Below are positions 17,726-27,592 of a DNA stretch of 64,000 nucleotides, piece after piece. The notes under the pieces were generated by a model, which saw only the letters and a list, made by a program, of their open reading frames with translations, ran no database searches and was not told the DNA's origin. The stretch spans positions 26,392 to 90,391 of the forward strand of contig JAURVT010000017.1 in NCBI GenBank assembly GCA_030655315.1, written 5' to 3'. Each line of letters begins with the position of its first letter. Positions within the stretch are counted from its first letter, which is position 1. The DNA comes from Nocardioidaceae bacterium. Its GTDB lineage: Bacteria > Actinomycetota > Actinomycetes > Propionibacteriales > Nocardioidaceae. Position numbers and translations under genes: made by a program.

Positions 17726-18256
17726 GTGCCGTCACGTCCGTTCGCCGTCCTCGCCCTCGGAGCGCTGCTCGCTGCGTGCAGCCCCTCCCCCGGGGGCGAG
17801 ACCGCCTCTCGGTCCGACCCCACGGGCGCGCGCACGTCGGCGGCCGCCGGCACCTCCCAGGCGCCGACCGGGTCCACGTCCACGATCGGCACCGAGGACG
17901 GCGACCTCGAGGTCGTCGTCGGCGACACCGTGCTGACCGCTCGCCTGCGCGACACCGCTGCCGCCCGCGACCTGCGTGCCCTGCTGCCCGTCACCGTGAC
18001 GATGACCGACCACGGCGGCGTGGAGAAGACCGGCGCGCTGCCGTCGGCCCTCTCGACCGCGGACGAGCCCGCCGCGGCGGACCCCGACGTGGGTGACCTC
18101 GGCTACTACGCACCCGGCCAGGACCTCGTCGTCTACTACGGCGACCAGTCGGCGTTCGACGGCATCGTCGTCCTGGGCCGGTTGCGCGGCGACCTCGGCG
18201 CCGTCGCCGACGCGGGCGGCGACGTCACGGTCACCGTCCGCGAGCCCGGCTCGTAG
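17726..18256 (+). CDS. Lipoprotein with cyclophilin-like fold domain
   Basis: This 176-residue protein begins with a lipoprotein signal ending LLAAC (cysteine at residue 17), followed by a Ser/Thr/Ala-rich linker. From residue ~58 it matches the cyclophilin-like fold family (PF18050-type): VVVGDTVLTARLRDTAAARDLRALLPVTVTM, GDLGYYAPGQDLVVYYG, VVLGRLRGDL. Soluble relatives are common; a lipid-anchored version would sit on the outer face of the membrane. The function is unknown. GTG at 17726 has AGGAG 6 nt upstream. Confidence 0.82.
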   Translation: MPSRPFAVLALGALLAACSPSPGGETASRSDPTGARTSAAAGTSQAPTGSTSTIGTEDGDLEVVVGDTVLTARLRDTAAARDLRALLPVTVTMTDHGGVEKTGALPSALSTADEPAAADPDVGDLGYYAPGQDLVVYYGDQSAFDGIVVLGRLRGDLGAVADAGGDVTVTVREPGS

Positions 18257-18261
18257 CCGCT

Positions 18262-18286
18262 CCCCCGGTCGCTTCGAGCGACGGGG
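18262..18286 (+). terminator. Terminator-like hairpin after lipoprotein gene
   Basis: GTCGCT-TCG-AGCGAC flanked by C-rich and G-rich arms forms a short GC-rich hairpin 6 nt after the lipoprotein stop. There is no T-run. Confidence 0.45.
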
Positions 18287-18390
18287 CGATCGAGCCGCGG
18301 GCGCGTCCCGACCCGTGACCGGCGAGCAGGGCCGGGCCGGCGGCCAGGGGCACGGGGTCGTCGACGAGGTCGGCCCACGGGAGGTGACCG

Positions 18391-18510
18391 GTGGACGCCA
18401 GCGGCGACACGGCTCGCGCAGGTGGTCCACCGACATTCCTCATCGTCCTGGCGCTCATCGCCGCCGTCGACCAGGTCTCCGGCGCCGTGCGCCGTCGCCT
18501 GGCCCGCTGA
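18391..18510 (+). CDS. Candidate small membrane protein, 39 residues
   Basis: A GTG start at 18391 is preceded by GGGAGG with 6-nt spacing and opens 39 codons. The product has a polar N-terminus, a hydrophobic stretch FLIVLALIAAV at residues 16-26 and a basic C-terminus RRRLAR. It occupies an otherwise empty 282-bp gap between the lipoprotein and a GAF-ANTAR gene. The evidence is only the ribosome site and hydrophobic pattern; it may be chance. Confidence 0.35.
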   Translation: MDASGDTARAGGPPTFLIVLALIAAVDQVSGAVRRRLAR

Positions 18511-18538
18511 CCCCGCCCGGTGACCGCGCAGGTCGCGC

Positions 18539-19297
18539 TCACCCCGGTCCGGGCTCGCTCCTGCCGGCGCTGCTCGGGCCCGGCACCGCCGGGCCCGAGC
18601 TGGTCCGTGCGACCAGACGGGCGGCGACGTCGCGGAGCTTGACGTTGTTGTTCTGCGAGTGCGCGCGCAGGATCGCGAAGGCCGTCTCCGCGTCGCAGCG
18701 CTGCTGGCTCATCACGATGCCCAGCGCCTGGTCGATGACCGACCGCGAGACCAGGGCCTGCTCGAGCTGGGCGGCCTGCTCGTCGCTGCGCCACTGGCGC
18801 AGGGCGAGGGCCAGCGCCGTCGAGGCCTGGGCCACGAAGGCCAGTGCGTCGCGTCGCACCACGCCGTCGAAGGCGTGCGGGGAGCGCTGGTCGTACAGGT
18901 TCACCGCACCGACCGAGACCCCGGCGACGAGCAGCGGCATGCTGAGGGACGACCGCACGCCCATCGTCCGCGCCGGGCCGATGTAGTCCGGCCACCGGCC
19001 CTCGGACCCGACGTCGGAGACGTCGACCACCTCGCCCGTGGCCATCGCCTGCAGGCACGGTCCCCCGTCGACCTCGTACTGGCGCTCGTCGAGGCGTGCG
19101 GCGAGCCCGTCGCTGGAGGACACCGTGACCGGCTGCCGGCCGTGGCGGCTGGTGATCCCGCACGAGACCGGCGGCTCCACCGCCCGGCTCGCCAGGTCGG
19201 CGGTCTGCTGCAGGAACGAGTCGATGCCCTCCATCGACATCAGCAGCGTCTGCAGGGCAGCCAGGTGGTCGGCAGGAGATCGGTCGTCGTCGGACAT
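18539..19297 (-). CDS. GAF-ANTAR domain regulator
   Basis: This 252-residue protein has a GAF domain in residues 20-165 (VEPPVSCGITSRHGR..., YEVDGGPCLQAMATGEVVDVSD, RSSLSMPLLVAGVSVGAVNLYD) and an ANTAR RNA-binding domain in residues ~180-235 (LEQALVSRSVIDQALGIVMSQQ, DAETAFAILRAHSQNNNVKLRDVA). ANTAR proteins act as antiterminators that bind nascent RNA hairpins. The GAF part probably binds a small ligand. It is the first of four such proteins in the window. Confidence 0.93.
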   Translation of the reverse strand: MSDDDRSPADHLAALQTLLMSMEGIDSFLQQTADLASRAVEPPVSCGITSRHGRQPVTVSSSDGLAARLDERQYEVDGGPCLQAMATGEVVDVSDVGSEGRWPDYIGPARTMGVRSSLSMPLLVAGVSVGAVNLYDQRSPHAFDGVVRRDALAFVAQASTALALALRQWRSDEQAAQLEQALVSRSVIDQALGIVMSQQRCDAETAFAILRAHSQNNNVKLRDVAARLVARTSSGPAVPGPSSAGRSEPGPG

Positions 19298-19658
19298 GAG
19301 GGGCACGCCTTCGTCCCGACCCGGTTCGCGGGTCCGTGGTCTCACCGAAGACGGCGGAACCTGGACGGCCCGTGCGGAAGACCCGCGGCACCCCCGACGC
19401 TATACCCGCAGAGCGACGATCACCTCATGATCACGACCGGTCACGGACGGCCGAGGCGTGCTCGGCGGTGGGCGACGGGCCCCGGATGGTCCGACCGATC
19501 GAGCGCTCGTCGGGCGGATCCGGCCGCTGGGGCGCACGGTGGGGGCAGGACCTCCACGCTCGGCCCGTCCTGCACCACCACCCCGGCCGGACGACCAGAG
19601 CTGCGACCTCGTCCCGATCCCCGACGCGTGAGCGACGTGACGTACCGGACGGACGAGC
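19298..19658. other. 361-bp intergenic stretch
   Basis: This gap between the divergent GAF-ANTAR and MerR-like genes must hold both promoters. A slightly AT-richer patch with GATCACC and GATCACG direct copies lies near 19415-19440. No convincing ORF, DosR-box or hairpin was found. Confidence 0.5.
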
Positions 19659-20618
19659 ATGGCAGAGCGATCGACCTCCCGCGTGCCCTCGGTCGCCGGG
19701 GAGCACGCACCGGACGTGTCGCTCGTGACGATCGGCGCGGTGGCCGCGCAGCTGTCGGTGCCGTCGACGACCCTGCGCACCTGGAGCCGTCGCTACGGGC
19801 TGTCGCCGACCGGACGCACCGCCGGCGGGCACCGGCGGTTCAACCCCGAGGACGTCCAGCGGCTGCACGTGATGGTGCACCTGCTGGGCCTGGGGGTGGC
19901 AGCCGGATCGGCGGCGCAGAAGGCGCGTGACGCGCTCCCGGCCGACCTCGCCCGGTCGTGGGCCGTCGCGCCCGGCCAGGCGGCCTTCGACCACCTGCTC
20001 CGCTCGGGTCCGGTCGCCGTGGTCGAGGCGCTGGTGGCGGCCGCGCAGGTGCTGGACCCGACGACCATCGACGCCCTCACCGGCCTGAGCATCGACCGCT
20101 CGGGGGTCGAGGTCGCTTGGGACCAGGTGATGGCCCCCTTCCTGGCCTGCCTCTCGGTCCTGCGGCTCGAGGTCGGTGCCGACGAGGTGGCCGGCGCGGT
20201 CGTCGAGCAGCTGGCGATCGAGCGCCTCGTCGGCGTGCTGTCGTCGCCCCACCGGCAGGCGAGGTCGGGGCCCTCGGTGCTGCTGGCCGGTCTCGGCGAC
20301 GGGGGCCACGCGCTGCCGCTGCTCGTGGTCCAGGGAGCGCTCGACACCGATCACGTCCCCACCGTCAACCTGGGGCGCCGGACCCCCGCCGCCACCGTGG
20401 CGCGGGCGGTCTCGCGGCTCGCGCCCGCCGCGGTCTTCCTCTGGTCCGAGCAACCGCCCGAGGACGACGACGGGATCTGGTCGCTCGTCGGGGCCACCGG
20501 ACAGGTGCCGCTCGTGGTGGTCGGCAGCCCCGACCCGCGGCGGGGCGGGCTCCTCGGCACCGGCGCCCCCACGAGCACGGCCGCTCGCGTGCTCGCCGCG
20601 ATCCGCGGGGCGCTCTAG
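19659..20618 (+). CDS. MerR-family regulator with B12-binding-like domain
   Basis: This 319-residue protein has a MerR HTH (VTIGAVAAQLSVPSTTLRTWSRRYGLSPTGRTAGGHRRFNPEDVQRL). It is followed by a helical bundle (residues ~85-195) and a Rossmann-like domain (VLLAGLGDGGHALPLLVVQGAL...VNLGRRTP) arranged as in CarH/LitR photoreceptors. The cobalamin ligand motif of that family, E/DxH, is replaced by a D-G-G-H segment with one extra residue, so B12 binding is uncertain. CarH-type proteins repress carotenoid or oxidative-stress genes in the dark; no such targets are adjacent. The stop overlaps the convergent hypothetical gene by 4 nt. Confidence 0.78.
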   Translation: MAERSTSRVPSVAGEHAPDVSLVTIGAVAAQLSVPSTTLRTWSRRYGLSPTGRTAGGHRRFNPEDVQRLHVMVHLLGLGVAAGSAAQKARDALPADLARSWAVAPGQAAFDHLLRSGPVAVVEALVAAAQVLDPTTIDALTGLSIDRSGVEVAWDQVMAPFLACLSVLRLEVGADEVAGAVVEQLAIERLVGVLSSPHRQARSGPSVLLAGLGDGGHALPLLVVQGALDTDHVPTVNLGRRTPAATVARAVSRLAPAAVFLWSEQPPEDDDGIWSLVGATGQVPLVVVGSPDPRRGGLLGTGAPTSTAARVLAAIRGAL

Positions 20619-21364
20619 GGCCGTCGGGTGCTCGCGCGGACCCAGCGGTCGCCCGCGCGCGGCCGCTCGGCGGTCAGGGCCGCGGCCACGACCTGGCGGA
20701 CCCCGGCGGCCAGACCGAGAGCCAGCCCGAGCTCGTAGGGGTCCTCGTCGGCCGGGCAGCTGAGCGCACCGGTGAGCGAACCGACGACCGTCGCGGCGAC
20801 CACGTGGAGGTAGGGATCGGGAGCCGAGGACGTCCGTCGGCGCCCCGAGACCACCCCCCGGAACACCGCCACGTCCTCGCGGCAGCCCGTCCAGGCGGCG
20901 ATGATCACCGCCCGCGCGAGCCCGAGACCCGTCTCGAGACGGTCGGCCGGCACCCCCTCGTCCGGCTGCCTCCCCCACGTCCGCTCGGCCGTGATGGCGG
21001 CCAGCACCGCCCGCTGGCCGCTGAGGAACGGGTCCTGGTGCAGGGCCCGGCTGGTCGACACCAGGAGCCGGCGGTCGGCCGGCCCCAGGGAGACGAACCC
21101 GTCACCCGCCCCGCGGACGGCGTCCGCGCACCGTCCGAGGTGGTCGCCGGCGACGCACCCGTCGCGGGCGTCCGCGCCGAGGACGGCCCGCGCCGCCAGC
21201 ACCGCCTCGAGGCTGGAGGGCCTGGACGTCCGAGCCCGGGGGCGCACCTCGTCCGCGACCCGTCGGCAGACCCGCATCACCTCGTCGAGGCAGGACAGCT
21301 GGGCCGCCAGGTCGAGGACGGGTGGGTGGCCGGGGGTCTGGGTGCGGTCGTCGAGCAGGGACAT
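20615..21364 (-). CDS. Hypothetical helical protein
   Basis: This 249-residue protein is not recognised. Secondary structure appears mostly helical, with cysteines in LSCLDEVMRVCRR, ARDGCVAGD, AAWTGCRED and GALSCPADED. There is no signal peptide or clear membrane helix, though AVIIAAW and LALGLAAGV are hydrophobic. It starts at ATG 21364 and is divergent from the universal stress protein. The DosR-like boxes at 21492-21559 lie in the shared 230-bp gap, so it could belong to the same regulon. Codon use is like its neighbours, supporting a real gene. Confidence 0.6.
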   Translation of the reverse strand: MSLLDDRTQTPGHPPVLDLAAQLSCLDEVMRVCRRVADEVRPRARTSRPSSLEAVLAARAVLGADARDGCVAGDHLGRCADAVRGAGDGFVSLGPADRRLLVSTSRALHQDPFLSGQRAVLAAITAERTWGRQPDEGVPADRLETGLGLARAVIIAAWTGCREDVAVFRGVVSGRRRTSSAPDPYLHVVAATVVGSLTGALSCPADEDPYELGLALGLAAGVRQVVAAALTAERPRAGDRWVRASTRRP

Positions 21365-21491
21365 CGGGCTCCGTCCTGCCGGAGCCGCCCGCGGGCGAGG
21401 CGTCCGGGTCACCCGCCGCGGTGGTCGCGGACGGTACCGCCATGGCACCGCGCGGACCGCCGGGTCGGTAGTGCCCGCGGGCTCCACCGGT

Positions 21492-21507
21492 CGGGACCTT
21501 GGTCCCG
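21492..21507. promoter_or_regulatory. DosR/DevR-box-like palindrome 1
   Basis: CGGGACCTTGGTCCCG has perfect CGGGACC/GGTCCCG arms and matches the core GGGAC-N4-GTCCC of the known mycobacterial DosR box. It lies 88 nt before the universal stress protein start. Confidence 0.7.
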
Positions 21508-21545
21508 CCCGGCCTCGGCGAGCCGCGTGGCCGTCCCACCACCTC

Positions 21546-21560
21546 GGGACCGAAGACCCT
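21546..21560. promoter_or_regulatory. DosR/DevR-box-like site 2
   Basis: GGGACCGAAGACCCT is a weaker match, centred 53 bp (five helical turns) downstream of site 1 and 35 nt before the universal stress protein start. Tandem strong and weak boxes are known at mycobacterial DosR promoters. Confidence 0.55.
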
Positions 21561-21594
21561 GGAGTCGCCGCCCGTCGATCACCAGGCTGGGACC

Positions 21595-22515
21595 ATGACC
21601 GACCTCGCGACCCACCCCCACTCCTCCAGCGCCGCGGTGACCGCCCACGCGGTCGTCGTCGGCACCGACGGCTCCGAGCGGAGCCGCGGTGCGGTCCGGT
21701 GGGCCGCCCACGAGGCGCGGCACCAGGGACTCGCCCTGCGCGTCTTCATCGCCCTGGACGACTTCGTGGTGCCCGGCGCCTACCTGCCCTCGAACGTCCT
21801 CCTCGAGGACGCCGACGCGACCGAGCAGCTCGTCCTGGACGACCCCGAGCTCGCCGCCGCCGCGCAGGACGGGGTCGACGTCGCGGCCGTCACCGTGTCC
21901 GGGACCCCTCCTCAGGTGCTGCTCGACGCCGCCGAGAACGCCAGGATGCTCGTGGTGGGCTGCCGGGGGGCGGGGGGCTTCTCACGCCTCGTCATGGGCT
22001 CGACCTCCACCACGCTGGCCGGCCACGCACCGTTGCCCGTCGTCGTCGTCCCAGACTCGTGGCACCCCCGGGCCGACGCTCCGGGCTCGGTCGTCCTCGG
22101 CGTCGACCTGCACGCACCCGTCAAGGAGTCGATCGAGTTCGCGATGCGTCACGCCGCCGCGACCGGCGTCCGCCTGCGGGCGGTCGCCGTCTGGGACACC
22201 GGCCAGGCGCGGCTCCTCGATCCCGAGGAGCGCCGCAGCGCCTTCGCGTCCGCCCACGACAGCGGGCTCGCGCACCTCGGCGTGATCCTCCGGCCCTGGG
22301 TGAAGGCCCACCCGGGCGTGGAGGTGCGCCCCGAGATGGTGATGGGTCACCCCGCCGGGACGCTCGTCGAGGTCGCCGGGGAGGTCGGCGCCGGCCTCCT
22401 CGTGGTCGGCCGGCCGCGCACCACGTCGGTGCTCGGCTTCCCCCTGGGCTCCACCGCCAACGCCGTGCTGCACCACTCCGGCCGCCCCACCGCGGTCGTG
22501 CCCCCCGTCGCGTAG
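21595..22515 (+). CDS. Tandem-domain universal stress protein
   Basis: This 306-residue cytoplasmic protein contains two UspA domains, like Rv2623-type proteins of the DosR regulon. Domain 1 (residues 18-155) has VVVGTDGSERSRGAVRWA and the ATP motif GCRGAGGFSRLVMGSTS...PVVVV. Domain 2 (163-306) has VVLGVDLHAP and GRPRTTSVLGFPLGSTANAV...TAVVPP. Family members bind ATP and act in dormancy or stress physiology. Two DosR-box-like sites upstream suggest control by the DevR protein encoded at 26845. Confidence 0.93.
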   Translation: MTDLATHPHSSSAAVTAHAVVVGTDGSERSRGAVRWAAHEARHQGLALRVFIALDDFVVPGAYLPSNVLLEDADATEQLVLDDPELAAAAQDGVDVAAVTVSGTPPQVLLDAAENARMLVVGCRGAGGFSRLVMGSTSTTLAGHAPLPVVVVPDSWHPRADAPGSVVLGVDLHAPVKESIEFAMRHAAATGVRLRAVAVWDTGQARLLDPEERRSAFASAHDSGLAHLGVILRPWVKAHPGVEVRPEMVMGHPAGTLVEVAGEVGAGLLVVGRPRTTSVLGFPLGSTANAVLHHSGRPTAVVPPVA

Positions 22516-22534
22516 CCGGACCCGGCTCGACCGG

Positions 22535-23290
22535 TCAGACGTCGTCCGACAGGTCGAGGGTGCCGTCGAGGACGGCGCCGGCCACCTCGTCGAGGTCGCG
22601 GTGGTGGGCGAAGGCGTACGCGCGCATCCGGACGAGCGCGTCGACGAGCGGCACGCCCAGGTCGACCATCAGGGCGCCCTGCGCCTGGTAGATCCGGGCC
22701 CGGGTCCCGAGCGCCGAGGTCAGGCCGGGGTCGAGCCCGCCCGCACGCCCCGGCGCGGCGCTGTCGAGGAGGGTCTCGGTGGCCATCTCGGCGAACCCGA
22801 GGGCGGTCAGCAGGTCGCGGTCGGGCATCGGTCCCGGCACGTCGGCGTAGACGTCGAGGACACCGAGGCCGACGGCACCGACCTGGAGCGGGAACGCGAA
22901 GACCGCCCGCACGCCCGCCTCGAGGGCCGAGGTCGTGTAAGCGGGCCACCGCGTCTCGCGGTCCAGGTCCGAGGCGAGCACCGGGCGCCGGGTCTTGAAG
23001 GAGTCGTGGCAGGGGCCCTCGCCGAGGACGAACTGCAGCTCGTCCACCCGGGCGCTCCACGGGTCGGAGCTCGCGATCACCGCCTGCGAGCCCATGGCGT
23101 CCGACATCAGGTTGACCGCTGCGCCGCACACCGGCAGATCGGCCAGCAGCGCGCGGCACACGCGGTTCAGGACGGTGACGGGGTCGTCGGGGTCTCCGTC
23201 GCCCTGGGGCGACGCGGCGGCCATCGACGCGAGGACGCGCGCGCGGAGGTCGTGGGTGCCATGGGCGTCCCCGGGTCCCTGGTGCGGCAT
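22535..23290 (-). CDS. GAF-ANTAR domain regulator
   Basis: This 251-residue protein has a GAF domain in residues ~35-165 (LPVCGAAVNLMSD, FVLGEGPCHDSFKTRRPVLASDL, AVFAFPLQVGAVGLGVLDVY) and a C-terminal ANTAR domain (GTRARIYQAQGALMVDLGVPLVDALVRMRAYAFAHHRDLDEVAGAVL). Its ANTAR core departs more from consensus than those of the other three copies. It ends 20 bp from the universal stress protein and is divergent from the next GAF-ANTAR gene, so the two may have arisen by duplication. Confidence 0.92.
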   Translation of the reverse strand: MPHQGPGDAHGTHDLRARVLASMAAASPQGDGDPDDPVTVLNRVCRALLADLPVCGAAVNLMSDAMGSQAVIASSDPWSARVDELQFVLGEGPCHDSFKTRRPVLASDLDRETRWPAYTTSALEAGVRAVFAFPLQVGAVGLGVLDVYADVPGPMPDRDLLTALGFAEMATETLLDSAAPGRAGGLDPGLTSALGTRARIYQAQGALMVDLGVPLVDALVRMRAYAFAHHRDLDEVAGAVLDGTLDLSDDV

Positions 23291-23511
23291 GAGTCCCTCT
23301 CGGACTTCTTCGTCGTCACCGGGGACAGGGGTGAGAGGTGGAGATGCGTCGTGGGCTCAACGTACGCCCTCACGGTCGGCCCGACGACCCGCCGGCGGTC
23401 GAGGTCACATCGGCTTGATCCCTCGCGGGCCGCGGCTTACCGTGAGGTCTCCCACCCGGTCGTCCCGGTCCCCGACGTCGGCCCGTGCACCACTGTTCCC
23501 GAAAGAGGGAC

Positions 23512-23568
23512 ATGACCGACCTGTGGGGCCTCCAGGGCCCGTGCCCGGGCCCGAGGCGGGGACGATGA
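23512..23568 (+). CDS. Possible 18-codon leader peptide ahead of GAF-ANTAR gene
   Basis: ATG at 23512 follows an AAAGAGGGAC ribosome-like site and opens 18 codons, with Trp, four Gly and four Pro residues and an RRGR end. Its TGA overlaps the ATG of the following GAF-ANTAR gene (ATGA). That overlap, with a better ribosome site than the main gene has, fits translational coupling or attenuation. It may be coincidental. Confidence 0.35.
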   Translation: MTDLWGLQGPCPGPRRGR

Positions 23569-24296
23569 TCCCCGCCGAGCACCTGTCCGACATCTTCGTC
23601 GAGATGGCCGACTCGCTCGTGGACGACTTCGACCTCGTCGACTTCCTGCAGAACCTGACGGTGCGGGCGGTGGAGGTCAGCGGGGCCGCCTCGGCCGGTC
23701 TGCTCCTGGCGGACCACCACGACGACCTGCACTACATGGCCGCCTCCAGCGACAGCGGCCGCCTGCTCGAGCTCTTCCAGCTGCAGAACGAGGAGGGACC
23801 GTGCCTTGACTGCTTCCGCACGCGCGTCCCGGTGGTGAACTCCGACCTCCGTGAGGCGTCCGAGCGGTGGCCGCTGTTCGCCCCCCGCGCGCTCTCGGCG
23901 GGCTTTCGCTCCGTCCACGCGTTCCCGATGCGGCTGCGCGACCGCGTGGTGGGGGCGCTCAACATCTTCGGCAGCGAGGACGCGGTCCTCGCCCCCGAGG
24001 ACGTGCGGGTCGTGCAGGCCCTGGCCGACGTCGCCACGATCGCGATCCTGCAGGAGCAGGCGATCACCAACGCCGGCACCCTCACCGAGCAGCTGCAGTC
24101 CGCGCTGAACACCCGCCTGGTGATCGAGCAGGCCAAGGGCGCCATCGGGCGCGCGCAGCGCATCGACGTCGACGCGGCCTTCGACCTGCTGCGCCGCTAC
24201 GCCCGCAGCCGCCGGGTGGCCGTGCGCGAGATCTCGCTGTCGGTGCTGAACGACCCGACGGGTGACGCCGCACGCGAGCTGCTCGGTCCGGCCTGA
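23565..24296 (+). CDS. GAF-ANTAR domain regulator
   Basis: This 243-residue protein has a GAF domain in residues 15-165 (EVSGAASAGLLLADHHDDLHYMAASSD, LQNEEGPCLDCFRTRVPVVNSDL, SVHAFPMRLRDRVVGALNIFG) and a canonical ANTAR domain (LQSALNTRLVIEQAKGAIGRAQRIDVDAAFDLLRRYARSRRVAVREI read in parts). It is likely an RNA-binding antiterminator whose activity is tuned by a GAF ligand. ATG at 23565 is used because it matches relatives; an in-frame GTG at 23541 would add eight residues. The FMN split-barrel gene follows after 108 bp containing a DosR-like box. Confidence 0.92.
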   Translation: MIPAEHLSDIFVEMADSLVDDFDLVDFLQNLTVRAVEVSGAASAGLLLADHHDDLHYMAASSDSGRLLELFQLQNEEGPCLDCFRTRVPVVNSDLREASERWPLFAPRALSAGFRSVHAFPMRLRDRVVGALNIFGSEDAVLAPEDVRVVQALADVATIAILQEQAITNAGTLTEQLQSALNTRLVIEQAKGAIGRAQRIDVDAAFDLLRRYARSRRVAVREISLSVLNDPTGDAARELLGPA

Positions 24297-24312
24297 CACC
24301 CGCGCGCGGCGT

Positions 24313-24328
24313 CGGGACCAACGTCCCG
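24313..24328. promoter_or_regulatory. DosR/DevR-box-like palindrome 3
   Basis: CGGGACCAACGTCCCG has perfect CGGGAC/GTCCCG arms with a 4-nt spacer, 77 nt before the FMN split-barrel gene. It lies between that gene and the preceding GAF-ANTAR stop. Confidence 0.7.
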
Positions 24329-24404
24329 TCCCACGGGGGCCCGCGACCGTGACCCGCACGGCAGGGGGACGGCACGCTGAGGGAGTCGACCCGAACGGAG
24401 CCCC

Positions 24405-24842
24405 ATGGAACACCCCCGCCCCTTCCCGCCCTCACCGACGCGTGGGCACCAGGTCGACCTCGAGCCCGCCCGGTGCTGGGCCCTGGTCGACGAGCAGGAG
24501 GTCGGCCGGATCGCGCTGGTGGTCGACGACGCCATCCAGGTGCTCCCGGTGGCCTACGTCCGGGTGGACGAGACGGTCTACTTCCGTACCTCGGCCTTCG
24601 GCCTGATCGCCCGCCACGTCGACGGCCAGCCGGCGTCCTTCGAGGTCGACGACGTGCACACCGACGAGCGGTCCGGGTGGTCGGTGCTGCTCACGGGCAC
24701 GGCCCGCCGGGTCGTCGACCCCGAGCTGCTCGCCCGGCTCTGGACCCCGTCGCCCCCGCTCCCCTGGGCCGACGGGGTCCGCAACCTCTGGGTGGGCATC
24801 ACCGTCGAGCACGTCACCGGGCGCTCGGTGCAGCAGCGTTGA
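24405..24842 (+). CDS. Pyridoxamine 5'-phosphate oxidase-like FMN-binding protein
   Basis: This 145-residue protein has the flavin split-barrel fold: CWALVDEQEVGRIALVVDDAIQVLPVAYVRVDETVYFRTSAFG, then ASFEVDDVHTDERSGWSVLLTGTARRV and an LWVGITVEHVTGR end. Relatives (Rv3129, Rv0080) belong to the mycobacterial DosR regulon; their reaction is mostly unknown and true PNPOx activity is unlikely. ATG at 24405 has GGAG nearby. The perfect DosR-like palindrome upstream supports hypoxic or NO induction by DevR (inference). Confidence 0.9.
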   Translation: MEHPRPFPPSPTRGHQVDLEPARCWALVDEQEVGRIALVVDDAIQVLPVAYVRVDETVYFRTSAFGLIARHVDGQPASFEVDDVHTDERSGWSVLLTGTARRVVDPELLARLWTPSPPLPWADGVRNLWVGITVEHVTGRSVQQR

Positions 24843-25146
24843 CCGGTCGCCGGGTGCCGTGGGAACCGGGCTCGACCGACGGGCCGCGGGGAGCCAGCGG
24901 CCGAGGAGGACAGCGCTTCCCGGCACGATCGCGTCCCGACCATCCAGGTCGGTGACGTCCTCGGCCCCCTCACGCCCCGCCTCGCACGACGAGCAGCCGC
25001 AGCACGTCTGACGGGGCTCCGCGTGGTGGGTCCATGCCCCACGCCAGCACGCCCCCCGTGCTCGCCGACTGGGTCGAACGGCCCGAGCCGCTACGGTGGG
25101 CTCGGCTCCCCCGACCCCGGAACCCCCGAAGGGACGGAGGACGCCC
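24843..25146. other. 304-bp stretch ahead of the DevS-like kinase
   Basis: No gene is evident. No GGGAC-N4-GTCCC site was found, so the kinase/regulator pair may be read from the split-barrel gene's promoter or from an unrecognised promoter here. A GGGACGGAGGACG stretch overlaps the kinase ribosome site, but matches the DosR box poorly. Confidence 0.5.
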
Positions 25147-27507
<2,361 letters not shown>

Positions 27508-27526
27508 CGCAGGCCTCGTCCGCACC

Positions 27527-27541
27527 GGGACGTTCGCCCCT
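27527..27541. promoter_or_regulatory. DosR/DevR-box-like site 4
   Basis: GGGACGTTCGCCCCT matches the mycobacterial core GGGACTTNNGNCCCT at all but one fixed position. It lies 52 nt before the stress protein-nitroreductase fusion start and 20 nt after devR. Confidence 0.6.
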
Positions 27542-27592
27542 GTCGGCCGGGCGATGCCGCGGCGAGGCTCGAGGTGGTCGGAAGGAGACCCC

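Noticed and set aside
25130..25146. A fifth DosR-like box (GGGACGGAGGACG) before the kinase
   Set aside because: It mismatches the core at three fixed positions and coincides with the ribosome site.
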